Shown: one piece after another, positions 35,824 through 49,480 of the stretch | Numbering within the stretch: the stretch's first letter is position 1 | Layout of the letters: the number at the start of each line of letters is the position of its first letter | Source: Apostichopus japonicus | Taxonomy: Eukaryota > Echinodermata > Holothuroidea > Aspidochirotida > Stichopodidae | Assembly: GCF_037975245.1 (NCBI RefSeq) | Contig: NC_092564.1 | Location: 15,319,984 to 15,383,983 of the forward strand | Direction: 5' to 3' | Length of the DNA stretch: 64,000 bases | Notes under the pieces: model-generated | The model's input: the letters and a program-made list of their open reading frames with translations, nothing else | Databases searched by the model: none | Told to the model about the DNA's origin: nothing | Position numbers and translations under genes: made by a program

Positions 35824-37699
35824 GTAAGGCCATCTGTGTTTGCAGTTTCCTTTCTGTTATAAAGAAAGAATATGTTCAAGCCAAAACAAACAAATTTCTT
35901 GTCAATTTTTTGGTGTTATCCTTGCTCAGACATTATTACTAAATGTGGCACATCTGCAGCCACTTCTTTGCATGTTCTTGTTTTGGCAGGAGTGCCCTAT
36001 AATTACGTAGTTATGAAGACCTGTTTAGTACCAATAAAAAGTTTGATTATGAAACTACTCTCTATATGGATATAGAATAACTAGCAATGCACACAAACAT
36101 GTGATACGCATGTGTTCCATTTAACATGAATTTCCATAGTGACATTACTGTTGACTCCTAATAGAAATAAAAAATTAACTGTACCAATGTACCTTGAATC
36201 ACTTTCGTGAACTCTTCCATAACTTGTTACCATAGAGATAACATTTAAATTTGTAAATACCAACTCGGAAATCTAGTCAGCACACCTGTTGTTTTGGAAC
36301 ATTGTGTCTTTTTAAAACAGCTCATTTTTCCTGAGAAGATGAAATTAGGAACAAGTGAAACCACATCTAAGGAACATAAAGGAGCTAGTTGTTTTTTCCT
36401 TCTTCAAGGTTTTTCACCTCAAGGAAGCCTTGACTGCAATATATCAGGACCCCTGAAACAGGTTTTAGATATGGACTGGAGGGGGACACCAGGTCAAAGT
36501 CAGACCACTGTTCAGGGGTGTTAAAGTGCTGCCTACAGCTGCACCAACCCCTCTTGCAAGTCATATATAGTGTTAAATTGTAGTGGATGGATCATTGTGC
36601 AAGTAATAATGATAAATCTCAAGGGAAAATGATGAACATAAAATTTGGCAAATCAATGTGACCAAATTTACAAAGTTGTGAAGTCCTTTATGTAATTGTA
36701 CCACAATTTTTTTTTTTAACTATTTAGACTGTCTTCATTTCCTTTTCATAATGTAGCAGTGAGTTCTCAGCTGAGAATTGGATTGAACCCTAAAACCAAT
36801 GTATGTGGCTCTTCTGTTGGCGAGTCCAACTTAAACTTTTGTCGTGATTGATATGTTTGATATTGATGTTATCATCGTCTGTTCAACTATTGCTGTAACT
36901 CGTGACATATTGCACCCTGTAGATAACTATGGAGATCTCTGTGTCTTCTAATTAACCTATTTAATGTGGAACTGCTTTTTATGTCATCACAAACATTGCC
37001 ATAATTTTGAAATTCATGTTCTAAGTTTGTTCTATATTTAGAGGTTGAACAGATGGTAATAATATTTATCACAAGATCAGAGGAGGATTCTCATATATAG
37101 TCTCCATTTTGGCTGTATTTATTTTATAGCCAGTTTTTTTATTTTTTATGGAGAATGATGGAGTGGAGAGGATGGGCAGGGTTATCAGGCAGAAGAAAAT
37201 TTGTGCTCTAGATAAATGTAATGTGTTTATAGCATTTAAATTTGAACGTATTGTTTAATATGTTTCAGTGTATTGTATTACAACCATTTGGATAATCTGC
37301 ACGACATTGGTGGAACATACTAGCAGAGTCAGATTCTCATTCAAGGGGGGGGGGGGGGGGGTGCATAATGTGTTTGGGCTGAGAGGAGAAGGAAACATCA
37401 GGTCTGTTTTTATATGAACATTGACTTCCAATTTTGTTGAACAGGATAAAGGAATGAAATAGTGTCATGCTGATTGTCTTGTGGATGGAAGGGTGAGGGT
37501 TTAAGGATGGATATTGGGGGTAAACAGTATGATATGATTGTGAGTCATAACAAAAAATTTAGAATGATAATTGGCCATGATTTGAATCAAAATAACTTCA
37601 TTATGTAGCAAACAGCAACCATATACAGTAAGGCTCTTTGGAGTGCAAATTGCTTTGTTAACCTTCATATTTTGTCTGTTTTTTCTGTCTCACAAATAG
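35824..37699 (+). other. Semaphorin intron between exons 3 and 4 (~1.9 kb)
   Basis: This is an AT-rich phase-1 intron with a G17 homopolymer (37345-37361). No other structure was recognised. Confidence 0.85.
37345..37361 (+). repeat. G17 homopolymer
   Basis: This is the longest uninterrupted G run in the window, within the intron between exons 3 and 4. Runs of 12-15 also occur at 781, 44831, 58930 and 60534, and a C15 at 14372. Exact length in such tracts is liable to sequencing error. Confidence 0.85.
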
Positions 37700-37788
37700 A
37701 ACCGAACTTTGTGTCCTCATATGAGATTGGATCGTATGTGTACTTCTTCTTCAGAGAGGTTGCTGTGGAGAAAAGCAGCTGTGGGAGG
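37700..37788 (+). CDS. Sema5-like semaphorin, exon 4 of 7 seen (EPNFVSSY block)
   Basis: This 89-nt exon follows cacaaatag and takes one base from exon 3 to make Glu, giving EPNFVSSYEIGSYVYFFFRE then VAVEKSSCGR. It ends in phase 0 at AGG|gtaaga. EPNFV-(S/A)-Y-(D/E)-IG-YFFFRE-AVE-CG is a signature of class 5 semaphorins, and the Cys before GR is a conserved propeller cysteine. Compared with the vertebrate AVEHDCG there are two extra residues (EKSSCG), a small loop change. The intron separating it from exon 3 is about 1.9 kb, and the next intron is about 15.7 kb. Confidence 0.97.
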
Positions 37789-38548
37789 GTAAGAAAATAT
37801 CACACATTTTTAATTTTTTTTCCAAATCTCCAGGCTGATATTTGAAAATTTGAAATGTGTAGAATTGTCTGAAGAAAAACTGTGATTTCCTTCCGATGCA
37901 TGGTGTCCCTTTGGCGGAAGTTCGTATTCAAAATGATCAATACCAAAGGAAATGCAAAAAATGAAAACTGAAGGAAACCAAATAAAGTCACTTTACTTCA
38001 GAAGGTCACATATGTTCATAGTGGACAATTTTTTTGCCTGGGTGACTTCCAAAATTGTTTAAGAGCAAATTTTTCAATTAACTGCTGATTTGGTTGTGCT
38101 TATGCTGTTTGTCCTAGGAACATCAGAGGGTACCTTCAGATGTTTGACAGGATGTCACTGCCCTTCATGATCTTCAGATGACCTTTAAAAGGTCATCCCT
38201 GATTTTCATTGTTTTAGAAGCATATTCAAACCATTTGATAGTACAGTTAAATAACGACTGGATGTGCTTGGTTTGGGATTGGTCGGTACACGTGCAGTTG
38301 TAAGTTATATGTCCATTCAGAAATCATGGTACTTCGTTAAGGTTTATGATGTCAGACCTTTGCCAAAGTTTACAGCAAACTTTAGTCAAGCCGTGTAGGG
38401 TCAGACTTGACAAGGAATGATACATTTGGATACAGCTTCAACTTTTATAAACTTGCATATTCACATATATAGGACAAGCACAGATAGAATGTGACCTTCA
38501 AATATAGATAAGTGAATAAAGATCAGGATATAAAAGCAGTTGGTGGAT

Positions 38549-38588
38549 TGGGTGGGGGGTGGTGGGGGAGAGGGGAGGGAGGGAGGGT
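38549..38588 (+). other. G-rich tract able to form a G-quadruplex
   Basis: At least six runs of three or more G (GGG, GGGGGG, GGGGG, GGGG, GGG, GGG and more) lie within 40 bases, separated by one to three bases, meeting the usual four-run quadruplex pattern on the plus (coding) strand of the intron, about 760 bp after the exon 4 donor. Confidence 0.7.
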
Positions 38589-38901
38589 GTGTAAAAGGTA
38601 GAAAACTTTCTTCAGGGTAGCAATTCCGGTGTTGTTAATCATGAGTATTTCTTTGACATAAAGGTGAGTTAGTTGATAACAAATATTGCAAAATACCAAC
38701 CAGACTCGATGAGATTCTATCAGTGAAGCTACTTACTTCTGAAGAGCCTCTACTTGCATCTCTGTTTTCAAAGAGCCAGTGCTTTTGTCGGCTACTGTTA
38801 TATCCACTGGAAAGACATCAATTTTTATAATTTATTAATTTAATCAGCTTATCAGCCTTGCTATGGATATGTCACTGTGGGTTCTTCTCCTGCCATTTTG
38901 A

Positions 38902-38957
38902 GAGGGTTCATGTTACCTAGTAACAGGAGGAGGGTTCATGTTACCTAGTAACAGTTC
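38902..38957 (+). repeat. 28-bp direct duplication containing a small palindrome
   Basis: GAGGGTTCATGTTACCTAGTA and ACAG occur at 38902 and again at 38930, in tandem. Each copy contains the interrupted palindrome GTTACCTAGTAAC. Confidence 0.88.
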
Positions 38958-41900
38958 TACCTGGGAATTAATGGGATATTCTGGTTGCTGAAGTTGATTG
39001 CTTAACAAAAAAAAAGCATCTTTAAGGTCAAAACCACATTCTCATAGTAGTTTGCACAGTAAAGTTATGAATTTCGTCAAATTTCTAGATATTTTGCTAA
39101 GGCATCTGGCAACAAGCAGAGTGATGGATTCTGTCATGGTAACGGTAATTCAGAGGAAGATGTTTGTGGTTTTCTTTGTAATATTTAATCCACTATAAAA
39201 TCCAAAAATTGACATAATAAAATGTTTCGACCATAAAAGATGCATTCAATCAATCATATCTCCAAATCTGGGAACAAGATATGGAGATGGGGTTTAGCAG
39301 TGTGGCTTATTCCTCTCCTTCAAGATAACTGTTACAATCCTTGCTACCAGAATATCTCTTTAAACAGGTGGTTTTGTGCTGTACATATGCTAAATTATCT
39401 TTATTTGGTTGCATCTCTATTCTAACTGCCATGTCAGGCATTTATTAGTAAACCGTTTTTCTCTCCCAGTCGGTTTATGATGACTGAATTTTAAGTGGGT
39501 GTATTGGGGGGGGGGGGTGCATGGTTGCATGGATATGGTTGCATGTTTGCCAATGAGGGTTGGGAAGAGTGAAAAACAAGATGAAAGAAAAATATGAGGA
39601 AATAATCCCTAGTCTAAGCACATAGGTCTCAAAGTCATAAGTACTTCCCTCTGGCTACATTACCGTGCCAATTTGTACATTAGCTAAAGTTGAACCGAGC
39701 CTGCACTCTATAACTAAAATTGAAATATGTCGTTCTACCTTAAAAAAGTGCATTCACTAAGTCAGAGGTTATTTTAATTGGACCTAAATATGCTGAATTC
39801 TTTACCAGTCTATATATATATATTACTGAGGCAGAACGAAACATTGGATAGCATTTAAAGCCAACTGTTTGTTACAAGTCATAAATTTATATCTCAAAAG
39901 GTATTTAGTTGGATTATTATAAATTACCAAATGAAGTGAAAAGTTGGATATTTATGCAATCCAGTTCACAGAGTGGAATTATAAGCTAAAGAGTTAAATG
40001 GATTTAAAATCTGCCTAAAGTTTGATATTAATCCCAACATAGGAAATTGGAGTCACTAAGTTAGATTTGTGAGCTGGAACTTGGATTGAGAATGACTTTC
40101 CAGGGATATCCATGGAAGTTATATATCCGTATGGTCTAGATGTTAGATTATAATCTTTAAAGACAAATTGGAAAAATCAGATTTAGGATATTAATGTTCT
40201 TTTTTACAGGTCGGAAGCTGATCTCTTTGATCGGACATGTAACCTTGAAAAAGTTCGTTGTTATGACGTTTGGTATTAAATTTTAATGTCAATATATGCC
40301 AACATCCCACACACATTTATATGATCAAGTTGTTTCTGTGATGATTAGTTGACGACACTAAGGAGAAATTGATTGTGTACGTGCGAATGTTGTTATTTCT
40401 GTGTAATCAGTTATTCCACTTGTCGCTAATAAACAGCCTGAAATGAAATGCCAACAGACTTCACAATAATTCATGAAAGTGAAGCTTAGTGGAAATAAAA
40501 TGGCAGGTGGAAGGCACCTTCTCTTGACGTTTCAAATGCTTGAAGGCAAAAGTTAGAAACTCGGATGACATCCATTGCAAGTATGATGCAGGAGAGAAAT
40601 GGGCAAAGAGGGCTGGGGGGGGGGATAGGTACTTATTTACACATTGCAAAATATTATGTTCGTTGGTTCTATTTATAGTTCTGTTGATATGAATTGTCTC
40701 CTTCCCCTTTCCTCTCCTCACCTCTCCCTCCCATTAAATCATATCTTCTGTTAGCACAACAATGTACTTAAAAATGTGCTAGTTCTTTCTATCAACCTGG
40801 TGGTTGTAGGAGGTGCGGTTGGGGGTGGGGAAAGCTTAAAGGCACTGCTGAGACAAATTTAAGACCCATTTGAGAGGGTAATAAAGATTACAGCCATGAT
40901 TGGAAAACTTTTTGACAAATGTCTAACTATGAAAACTGAATGCTAGCTCTAAAAGGGGGGGGGGGGAGCTATAGGTGGAGAGATAGGTGGAGAGAGAGAG
41001 AGACTGATAAGTTTTGATAACTCTCTTCTTTTGTGAGTAAGACGTTCTTGTCTTTAGTTACTAATCCCCTTTATGATCGGAAGAAATATTAAATCTTCTT
41101 TGAACTGTCTATAAAACTTTCATGAGAGTTTAATATCAGATCTTTCATGTATTATTTTTATACCCAGACCGTAAAACAACATTGATGTGTCTTTAGATTG
41201 TCCTGCTGGTATGGTCCAGTGGAACCAATTACCCCCCTAAAGAACCTTTGATAGGGAAGTTCATAGCAAATGTTGTATTCCATGCCAGATATGGTTCAAA
41301 TAACCAGTGGATTCTTTGCTTAAATATCTGTCAATACTTTGTGAAAGATGGTATTTCTGAAATCAAATGATGACAAATTAGTTTGGAGAGGAGCAACTTT
41401 TGTTTGAACCATGTTTTTTGTTTTCTCTTAACTCCCACATGGGAGTGGTTTAGAGCCCTTCTAACACAGATATTACATTCCTCTGAATCTTTAAAATCCC
41501 ACAGGAAAGAAAAATGTGCTGACATTTTGTTTAATAACCCTTGGTTTTCATTTCAATTTGGTCCATAACTTTTTTATAAATAACATCATGATTATTTTTA
41601 ACTATTTATGTGAGTGGGAGATTTCATTTGGTGCTGACAATATTAATACAGTATTAATTTCTGAATCCTTGATACCATCCTAAACTGCTGGCGGTCACTG
41701 ATCCCCCGTGCCGCCTACAGGGTATCAGTTCTCATGCACTGATTTTGAGATGGATTTCCATGACAGGGAGATTGCTAGGATAAAAAAGTCAGGGTCTTTT
41801 TACTTTTATATCAAATTTTTTGCTTAACCTAAGGTGGTCAGAAATGTCATACATTCATAGTACCATTTGTAAACTATTTTTTGTTTGTTTTTTGTTTTGT

Positions 41901-43339
41901 GTTTTCATGTCCTCTTCTCTCACAAATTTGAACAAGCAATATTTGAATCAGTTCTTTGCCAGAGGCTTTTAATGACATTCATAAATTGATATGATTTCCC
42001 CCAAAACGTGCGACATCAGTGAAAGTAGTTTTGCTACAAGGTAATTGGTGCTTTATGAAGCTTTATGAGGCATATCGTTGTAACTTATAACCTTTCCTAT
42101 ATGTCCCACATTTCTTTAAAATGAAGGAAAAGCTGACCCAACGATGTCCTGGTAGTGATATCCATTGGTTGAATGCTGACCTATTTTAGGACTGTAACCC
42201 AACTATTTAGAGATTCACTCCAAAGGCCAAGGGCAGTAGGTGGCTTCATTGCACACAGATTATTTCCTGTCAGTTTTAACACATAAAGATTAACTGATTA
42301 TAGAATTGAAATTTGAGGCTGGAGGCTCTGTGAGTGGGAGGAACATGAAAAATCGGGTGGGAGGATGAAGAATTTAGCAACCTGTAGGGGGGGGGGGATA
42401 GCATAGACTCACTTCAGCTTAATATACTCAGAAGATTAACTTTACCAACATGAAACAGCTGATGGCAAATATATGAGAGCCTGAGACTGCCACAAGACCT
42501 GGGTTAAAATAACACTGGTTATTGACTGGTTGAAATAAAAATGGAAAAAGAAGAAAATAGGTTAACTTCACAAATTTGTGTGGCTGTTAATGTAAAGGGT
42601 TACAATGGAAGTGAGAAATAGGAATAGATGGAGAACTTTCATCATCTTAAAGCAATCAGGCATATTGACTTTGAAGGACTGTCAAGCTTATTCTGGAAAA
42701 TCAACTTTCTGTGCCAACTAACAAAATCAGCTTTGGAAGTCAATTACATCAAAGTCAGATTAGATTTTAACTAAATAACTCCTCATCCCCCTTTCCCAAA
42801 TAGACAAAATGAAACTTTTGTATCACACCCCCTCCATCACTATGGAGATATTGAATTAAACAAAAAATAGTGGTATGCATATGATTCACTCTAAGGGGGG
42901 TACTAGCACCAAACTGGTGTTGTATTCACGAAACCTACACATCTCTCCTACAGTGTAAATATTGGTCATTCTTTATTAATTTTGCTACAATTTGTTTCTG
43001 ACAACCACATTTGCTGTTCGGACACCCAAAAAGGGTAAGATCTGGTTGTTCTAGGGTAAACCAGTGACTAGGACTGATAGATGGTGTAATAATCAAAGTT
43101 TCTGATGAGAACTGGGCTTTATAATGTCTTAATATTTTGTGGCAAGTTTGCATGATTACCCAGCTGGGAGAGGCTGAAAGAGATTGGTGCTGGGATGGGC
43201 GGCAAGGAGGGAGGCCTTGGTACGAGATAGGTAATAGAGAATTAACATTTATGATTGGAATTTTGAAGAATCAAATATAAAAATGAAGGTGGCGAAGTAG
43301 AAGTTTTACCAATCAAATCTTACTGATGCGAATGATAGT

Positions 43340-43712
43340 GATAGTGTTAAGTCTAGACCATGCATCGATCTGTTTACTTTTCTAGTTACAGCGACATTCA
43401 GTTTGTGCTCTCAACCTGTAATATCCACACATAATTGGATATGTAATCTGAGGGGTCTATAGGCTTACAACTGCTTGATTAACTATACTCCCAGTTTCTC
43501 TGTTATTAACAGTTATCAAATCTTGTCATAGTGATATTGTTGACTCTAAGACCATGCATCGATCTGTTTACTTTTCTAGTTAGATCTACATTTAGTATGT
43601 GCTCTCAACGTGTAATATTCACACATAATTGGATATGTAATCTAACTGAGGGATATATATGCTTACAACTGCTTGTATTAACTATACTCGCAGTATCTAT
43701 GTTATTAACAGT
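43340..43712 (+). repeat. Tandem duplication, ~194-bp unit, two copies
   Basis: GACCATGCATCGATCTGTTT begins at 43356 and at 43550. The shared blocks CACACATAATTGGATATGTA, GCTTACAACTGCTTG and GTTATTAACAGTTA follow in the same order in both. Scattered substitutions and short indels separate the copies. Confidence 0.9.
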
Positions 43713-45204
43713 TAAATGCCGCACAGAAAGTTTACAAAAAACCAAGTTTCATTTCATTTTTCATTTCATTTCTTTTTTATCTATCACAACATAAGTATGA
43801 CGTAAAAAATATATGGAGATAAGAAACAAAACTTGTGAAAGGAATTGTACTAAAAACCCCTATAGGGCTTGTTTGGTAGTGACACTCCCTGAAAAAATAC
43901 AGAACTTTACAATTAGAAAAGAGAACCAAAAAAACCAAACAGAACCACCCCTTCCTTAATGTAGCCTAATGATGTCTCTATTTGATAGCAAACCATTTCA
44001 CTTAATTGAACGTACCTAAATTTTGTTGTTCATGCTGTGATTTTTATGTTTTGAATTAACCAGTGAATAATGGTAATGTTGCCAGGTACCTTATCTTTCT
44101 TAAATCACTTTGTATCACCACCATGCTGTGGGTAAGTGAACACTACTACATACATTAAAATATAGCTTTAACTACTTTGCAGTCTCTTTTTTCAAAACTG
44201 TTCCATCTCTCCCTCATTTTTTTCTCTCTATTTTGTTGTTGTCTCCTTTTCCTGGATTTGGATATTTTACTACATGCTGACTCAGCATGACTATGATAAA
44301 CGGAATAATGATCACAGATATATAAAGATTTTTTTTTTTTTACATGAAAAGGAATTATTTACAAGATCACAAGCTTGATCAGGGAATGGTAAATAATTGG
44401 GTTAATATGACGCCCAAGGAAAGCAAGAAACTGACAGATGCTGGTTCCAGGCTGACAGACAATTTCTTTTTTCACAAATTCCCCAATAAATGTCAACAGC
44501 TTGTTTTTTTTCCTGCCCTTTGCTTACTCTGAACACATTTAGGTTAATTGAGGTGACAGAAATTCTAGACAAACAGAAAAGTGTTTTGTATTATTTGTCT
44601 CCCCCCCCCCCTCCCCTCTCGAAAAAGAAAGAGATGATAAGATAAAATTAGTATAATAGAAAACATGTTTCAAAGATTTCCTTTGTGAGTATAATTTTCT
44701 GGAAGCCTTTTCAAACCCAACATCTTTCTGTTTGCCACTGGAAATTAGGCCAACATACACAGGAATATTGATTGGTTGGTAATTTAGCAAAATTGTGTAT
44801 CTTTCTTAGTCATATTTATGACTCTTTCTTGGGGGGGGGGGGGGAGGGGAACGGGTGATGCTAGCTCTAAATACAAAAATGAATGACTTTGGGCTTTTTG
44901 TTAGTCCTATATAGGACTGGAAGTGATTGAGAATAAGCAGTCGTAATGTAGCAGCTCCCACAACTGAAATACATGAACACAAAATATTTTGTTGTTTGTG
45001 CATTTTGTTTTTGCATTAATGTCACAACAGATGTTAATCATCCATACCAATTCATATGTGTCATCATAACTTAACCATCAGTGCACAATACCTTCTTACC
45101 CTCCTACATCCCAGCTGCCCCCCCCCCCCAATCACTCCTTATCAAGTCATCACACAATTACCATCAGTAGTCTGGATTAATCTTGTTTGGGATAATGGCT
45201 TTTC

Positions 45205-45500
45205 CTTTCATCCACAAGGGCCTACCACTTATATGGCACTCACACTCATAAAGTATGCACCTTTAATACCTGTCATTAACTGGACCCAACAGCTGTTACC
45301 TTCCCACAAAATTAGTATGCAACTTTCCTTCTTATTCATTAGGCTCTATGGCAAGTTTGGCCCCACACTCATAGTCTTTTAAGGACCTATCTTTTCAGTC
45401 ACTGTGCCCTACAGTCTTTATAGCCCCACACTTATACTTTTAAGGATCTTTACTCTTTATTCACCGGGCCCTACTGCCAAGTCGGCCCCATGCATTCTTT
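45205..45500 (+). repeat. Diverged tandem repeat, ~70-bp unit, about four copies
   Basis: The block GGCCCTA-C, then GCAAGT-GGCCCCACACTCATA, then CTTTTAAGGA-CT-T recurs with loss of similarity near 45205-45270, 45340-45405, 45405-45465 and 45465-45500. Copies differ by many substitutions, so this is an old tandem array. The 108-codon frame across it has no other support. Confidence 0.65.
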
Positions 45501-45854
45501 CTCTTTTCCTGCACTGTTGGTACATCAGTTTGCCACATGGGATTTTGAAAAGGTGACATTTTAGGTTCATGGCAATCATATCAAGTCTTCTGAATATAAG
45601 TATTCATTGTTATGCTTGACTGCAATGCTCTGTGATGCAATACCATATTGATTAATCCTTGAGAGATATTGAGTCGTCTCCTGTTCTTGCATGAAATCAC
45701 AAGCGAAAGCTAAACACATATAAATGTAAAGAAGGAAAATCAATCTGCAATGCTTTCTTTATGTACTGCAGTGTACAGATCATTGAGTCATAAGCCTTCC
45801 TGTCCCTGACAAAATTCACCACCAAAACCATTATCCCATGGAAAGGAAAACACA

Positions 45855-46001
45855 ACCAAAACCTTTGAGAAAAAGATTGAAAAATTACAGAGAAAAATAG
45901 TACGCGTTGTCAAAAGGATGGAAACTGCTGAAAATTTGACAAATTTTCAGGAATTAAGAGATTTTGCTTTGTTGGAATCAATTGAGGCAAAAATGAAATA
46001 G
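45855..46001 (+). pseudogene. Possible remnant of the C-terminal end of a LINE reverse transcriptase
   Basis: In one frame ending at TAG 45999-46001 the sequence reads KTFEKKIEKLQRKIVRVVKR, then METAENLTNFQELRDFALLE and SIEAKMK. The pattern (I)xxLQ(R/K)K(I/M)(V/I)R, a spacer, then F-x-EL-x-LL-x-I resembles the segment that follows the catalytic core in many non-LTR reverse transcriptases. No catalytic motif and no upstream frame were found, so this could equally be a chance lysine-rich frame in AT-rich DNA. Confidence 0.25.
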
Positions 46002-48529
46002 ATTTAAGAAAATGACAAGGAATTTTACAATAAATATTCTTTCTGATTGAAAATTTAAATAAATATTTCCATTGTATGGTGTTACTTAGAATTGCTTTGT
46101 TAACCTCTGGATAGTACCATCTGTAAGTACTCTGCATGGAAAACAGTCACCATGCAACCAACTACTGATGTGTTGTATGTTCAGGAGTCACATTTATACA
46201 GGTGGCTTAGTTTTGCCCCCAAATATGCTAGGAAAAAAAGGAGCAGAATCGGAATCTCCATGTTAAGTGATTTTGAAAAGCTTCTGGCAATTTTTAGCAT
46301 GCTAAGTTTGGGAACGAATGGTGATGATCTTTAAGCATTAAAACACACCCAGCTGCTATCCATAGCACAAGCAGTAAGTATTTTAATATTGAAATTAGTT
46401 ATTCATCACATAGATAACAGAGACCTAGATGTAACATTCAAAGTGGCAACGGATTGGTTGGTCCTGTTGAAGTATGCTAAATGTTTTGTTGGAGTATTGA
46501 TTAGCTGTTTATCTTCACACGGTGGCCTCTTGAGAGATTGTGTTGTTTCTGTGTTCTGCCTTGATCTTATCAAATATGGGGAAAAAATAACTTTATTTTT
46601 CAAACTTTCCAATTATTATTTTGAAAACTATAGTCATCGTAAAATCGATCTCTTTTGGAATAATTTCACGATTCATTCACCTGTAATAATACCATCGCTC
46701 AACGGGACGTCTCGGTATTCGTTAGCCGAGTACCGAGAGGATTTATGACAGTGTTGGAATCAAATTAAAGTCCATTTTCCAAAGTTCGTTGTTCTTGTAC
46801 AAATATTTCCAATTCCCAATGCTTCCTTTTCGTCCAGTCTAAAAATAAGAAGCTGAGGAAATAATAGAGCCTTCTTTTACAGCTGAAAACTGGACAAAAA
46901 GCTTCCTGTTCATAACAACTTAATTTATGTCCACAGGCTAAAAAGTGGATATAGTTTACATCTTCTCTTGATTTGTGTGTTCCCAGAATGGCTTCTCGTC
47001 AAATTCGGTAACAAAGTTTGACAGTTACTTTTCTTTTGCACTTTATTTCATTGCTGTCATTGTTTAGCTCAGGTTCACAGTTCGGTATTTCTGAATATAT
47101 ATTATGTTGTGAGCAGTGGTCAGACATAGTAGGACCCCCCCCCCCCTACTGGTTTGGTACAAATTTTGTCCTCCAGGACAAGTGTTGTAATATTGCCTCA
47201 GGGTGGGCCAAGTGCAACCTAATTTAAACCCAAACAGGGGTAATTTTGGTGTGATGTAATCTTAAGTGTTGGACGACAATTAGACTATAACTTGTGTCAC
47301 CTACCTGTCACAGGTGTCACGCTTCAGTTCAGAGGTAATTAGTATATTTGTTAGGATGTACTTGTGTGAACTCTTTGATGGTTAGATTACATGTGTAGGG
47401 TCAAAGGTCATTTAGATAAAAGAACCAATCAACACGAAGCACTTCTATTCCACCACTCCCAGTGATGTAGGATGCATATCATCCAATGGGAGGCAGAGAA
47501 CAGATTGAATTGGTAATAAATGTGGAAGGGATGGAGTGCAACTGGGGACCTCGATTTTATCCTCCTTGTACCTCAGTAAATCAGATGCCCTTGCTTGATC
47601 AATATTCCTAAGTGAATACATGCAAAATGAAGAGAAACTTTGAACTTTTGAAAATTGAGAACAATTAAAAAGAACAATTAAACAAAATGGAAAAAAGGAG
47701 AAAGATGTCAAACATTGATTTTTAAAGAAAAGTATTTACATGTGTACAAATGACAGTCTCATGATTTTCAATATGTAAGACATTTTCTGTTAATGCATAG
47801 CTTTTAAGGTAGTAATTCCAATATCAACTGATAGTCAATTGTCTCTTAGTCCCACTATTCTAAGAAATCTTAGGTCAGCCTAGGAAGTTACCTTTCTGAT
47901 GGATGCAGCATTGTTGGACTTGAGGTATATTTTCAGAATTTTTTTTATCAGAGGTGGTGCATATCATCTTTACCAAATGATTGTGGCAAGTTCAACGCAA
48001 ACTGCAGCTGTGAGCAAAAAATTTGTTCTTCCCTCCCTCAGAAGTTACAAAAACTGTCAGTCATTTCCAGCAGCAGACTACACCCAAAAAACTATGACCT
48101 AGCTGTTTACCCTAGTCTGCCTTTCCTTGTCAAAGTATTATACTTTGTGTACCAGTGATTGTTCCCATCTATCACTGTAATATATGTTATTGTCTTATCA
48201 AATTTATATAGACTGTATTTATTGCCCAGATTTGTGATTTGGCATGATTATTAATCACATGCTAATTTATAACAAATAACAAAACTACAAGCTGTTTATA
48301 TCCTTCATTACCCCTGCTATTATAGATACTCAAACTTGCAAGTCCAGTAAATGTACAGTTTATACTGTACTGGCTTCTAACAAATGATCTTAAAGTAAGC
48401 CATCCCTCGGGGTTAAGGTCATTTCAGGTTAGCTGGTCAGCTTAACCAGAGGCTGGGAGTTGAAAGGGAATTTAAAGATAAATTGGAAGGATGATTTAAG
48501 GCTGACCACAAACCACAAGCAAATAAAAT

Positions 48530-49480
48530 TTAGGGTCCCCCTATAAAACCTAACAATCACATTGGCACTTAAAGGACCACACCCTCGAGTCATGAACTTG
48601 GTAATAGCAGTGAAGAATAAATCTACAGTAATGCGTTAATTGGTCAGCTGAACAATATATTTACTCGTGGCATACCTCTCTTTAAGTAATGAACTAATGA
48701 AGCTTTAGGTCCATGTAAGCCTATAACACAAACATTTATTGAAGTCATGCAGTAATCAATAAAGCTTATTTGTAAACCTCACAATCACAAAACTTACTCT
48801 TAAAGAACCTCTCCTTCAAGTGGTGTAATTTTTATGTAATGATAATTAAATCAAGCTTAGGCCTCTTTAAATGTAACAGTTACATTCACTCTTAATTAAG
48901 GGACCTCTCCTTCATGTAATGGTGTTTTACAATAAGGAAATAAAGCTTCGATCCTAATGGTTAGGCTAAAGCACTACAGACCTCTTTTTCAAGTATTAAT
49001 TGAAGTTGTCATGTAATTAAGGGATATAAATCTTTAATATAGGCCCTTTCCAGCCTAATAATCACATCCATTCTCAAAGTACCTGTTTCAGGTAATTCAA
49101 AATTGTTGTACTATAAAAAAAATATATAAAGCTTGTACGCCATGGTTGTAAGCCTAACAGTCACATTTAGACAATTTTAAAGTACCTCTTTTTCATGTTA
49201 ACTGAAATTGCCATGTAATCAAGAAAGTCTGGGGCCAGTGAATTATATTCACAGTTTTGATATTTCAAACTGTGATATATTTATCAGGTAGTTTTCTGTA
49301 GACCTAAGCCTTTTGTAGCCTTGACAAATGCCCCTGGTATTTCTATAGCCATGACATTAACATAGTGGTACTTAAGAAATATAGTGAAAAAATGTAACAA
49401 ATACAAAGTTAACACTTAGAGGATCTCTCCCATGAATTCATATGGAAGCTCTGTGGAATCTAAATAACCTAGCAATCTCA
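48530..49480 (+). repeat. Old tandem array of ~90-125-bp units, eight to ten copies
   Basis: A weakly conserved unit recurs: CCTAACAATCACATT, then (A/T)CTTAAAG(T/A)ACCTCT, C(C/T)TTCA(T/A)GT, and ATGTAAT(C/T)AA with AAAGCTT. Recognisable copies begin near 48549, 48720, 48778, 48860, 48960, 49055, 49154 and 49450. The spacing is uneven and divergence is high, unlike the fresh arrays elsewhere in this window. No coding potential was seen. Confidence 0.7.

Noticed and set aside
46389-46748. 119-codon plus-strand frame.
   Set aside because: No family signature and no splice or promoter context; a small inverted repeat (CTCGGTA...TACCGAG) near its end is too short to interpret.
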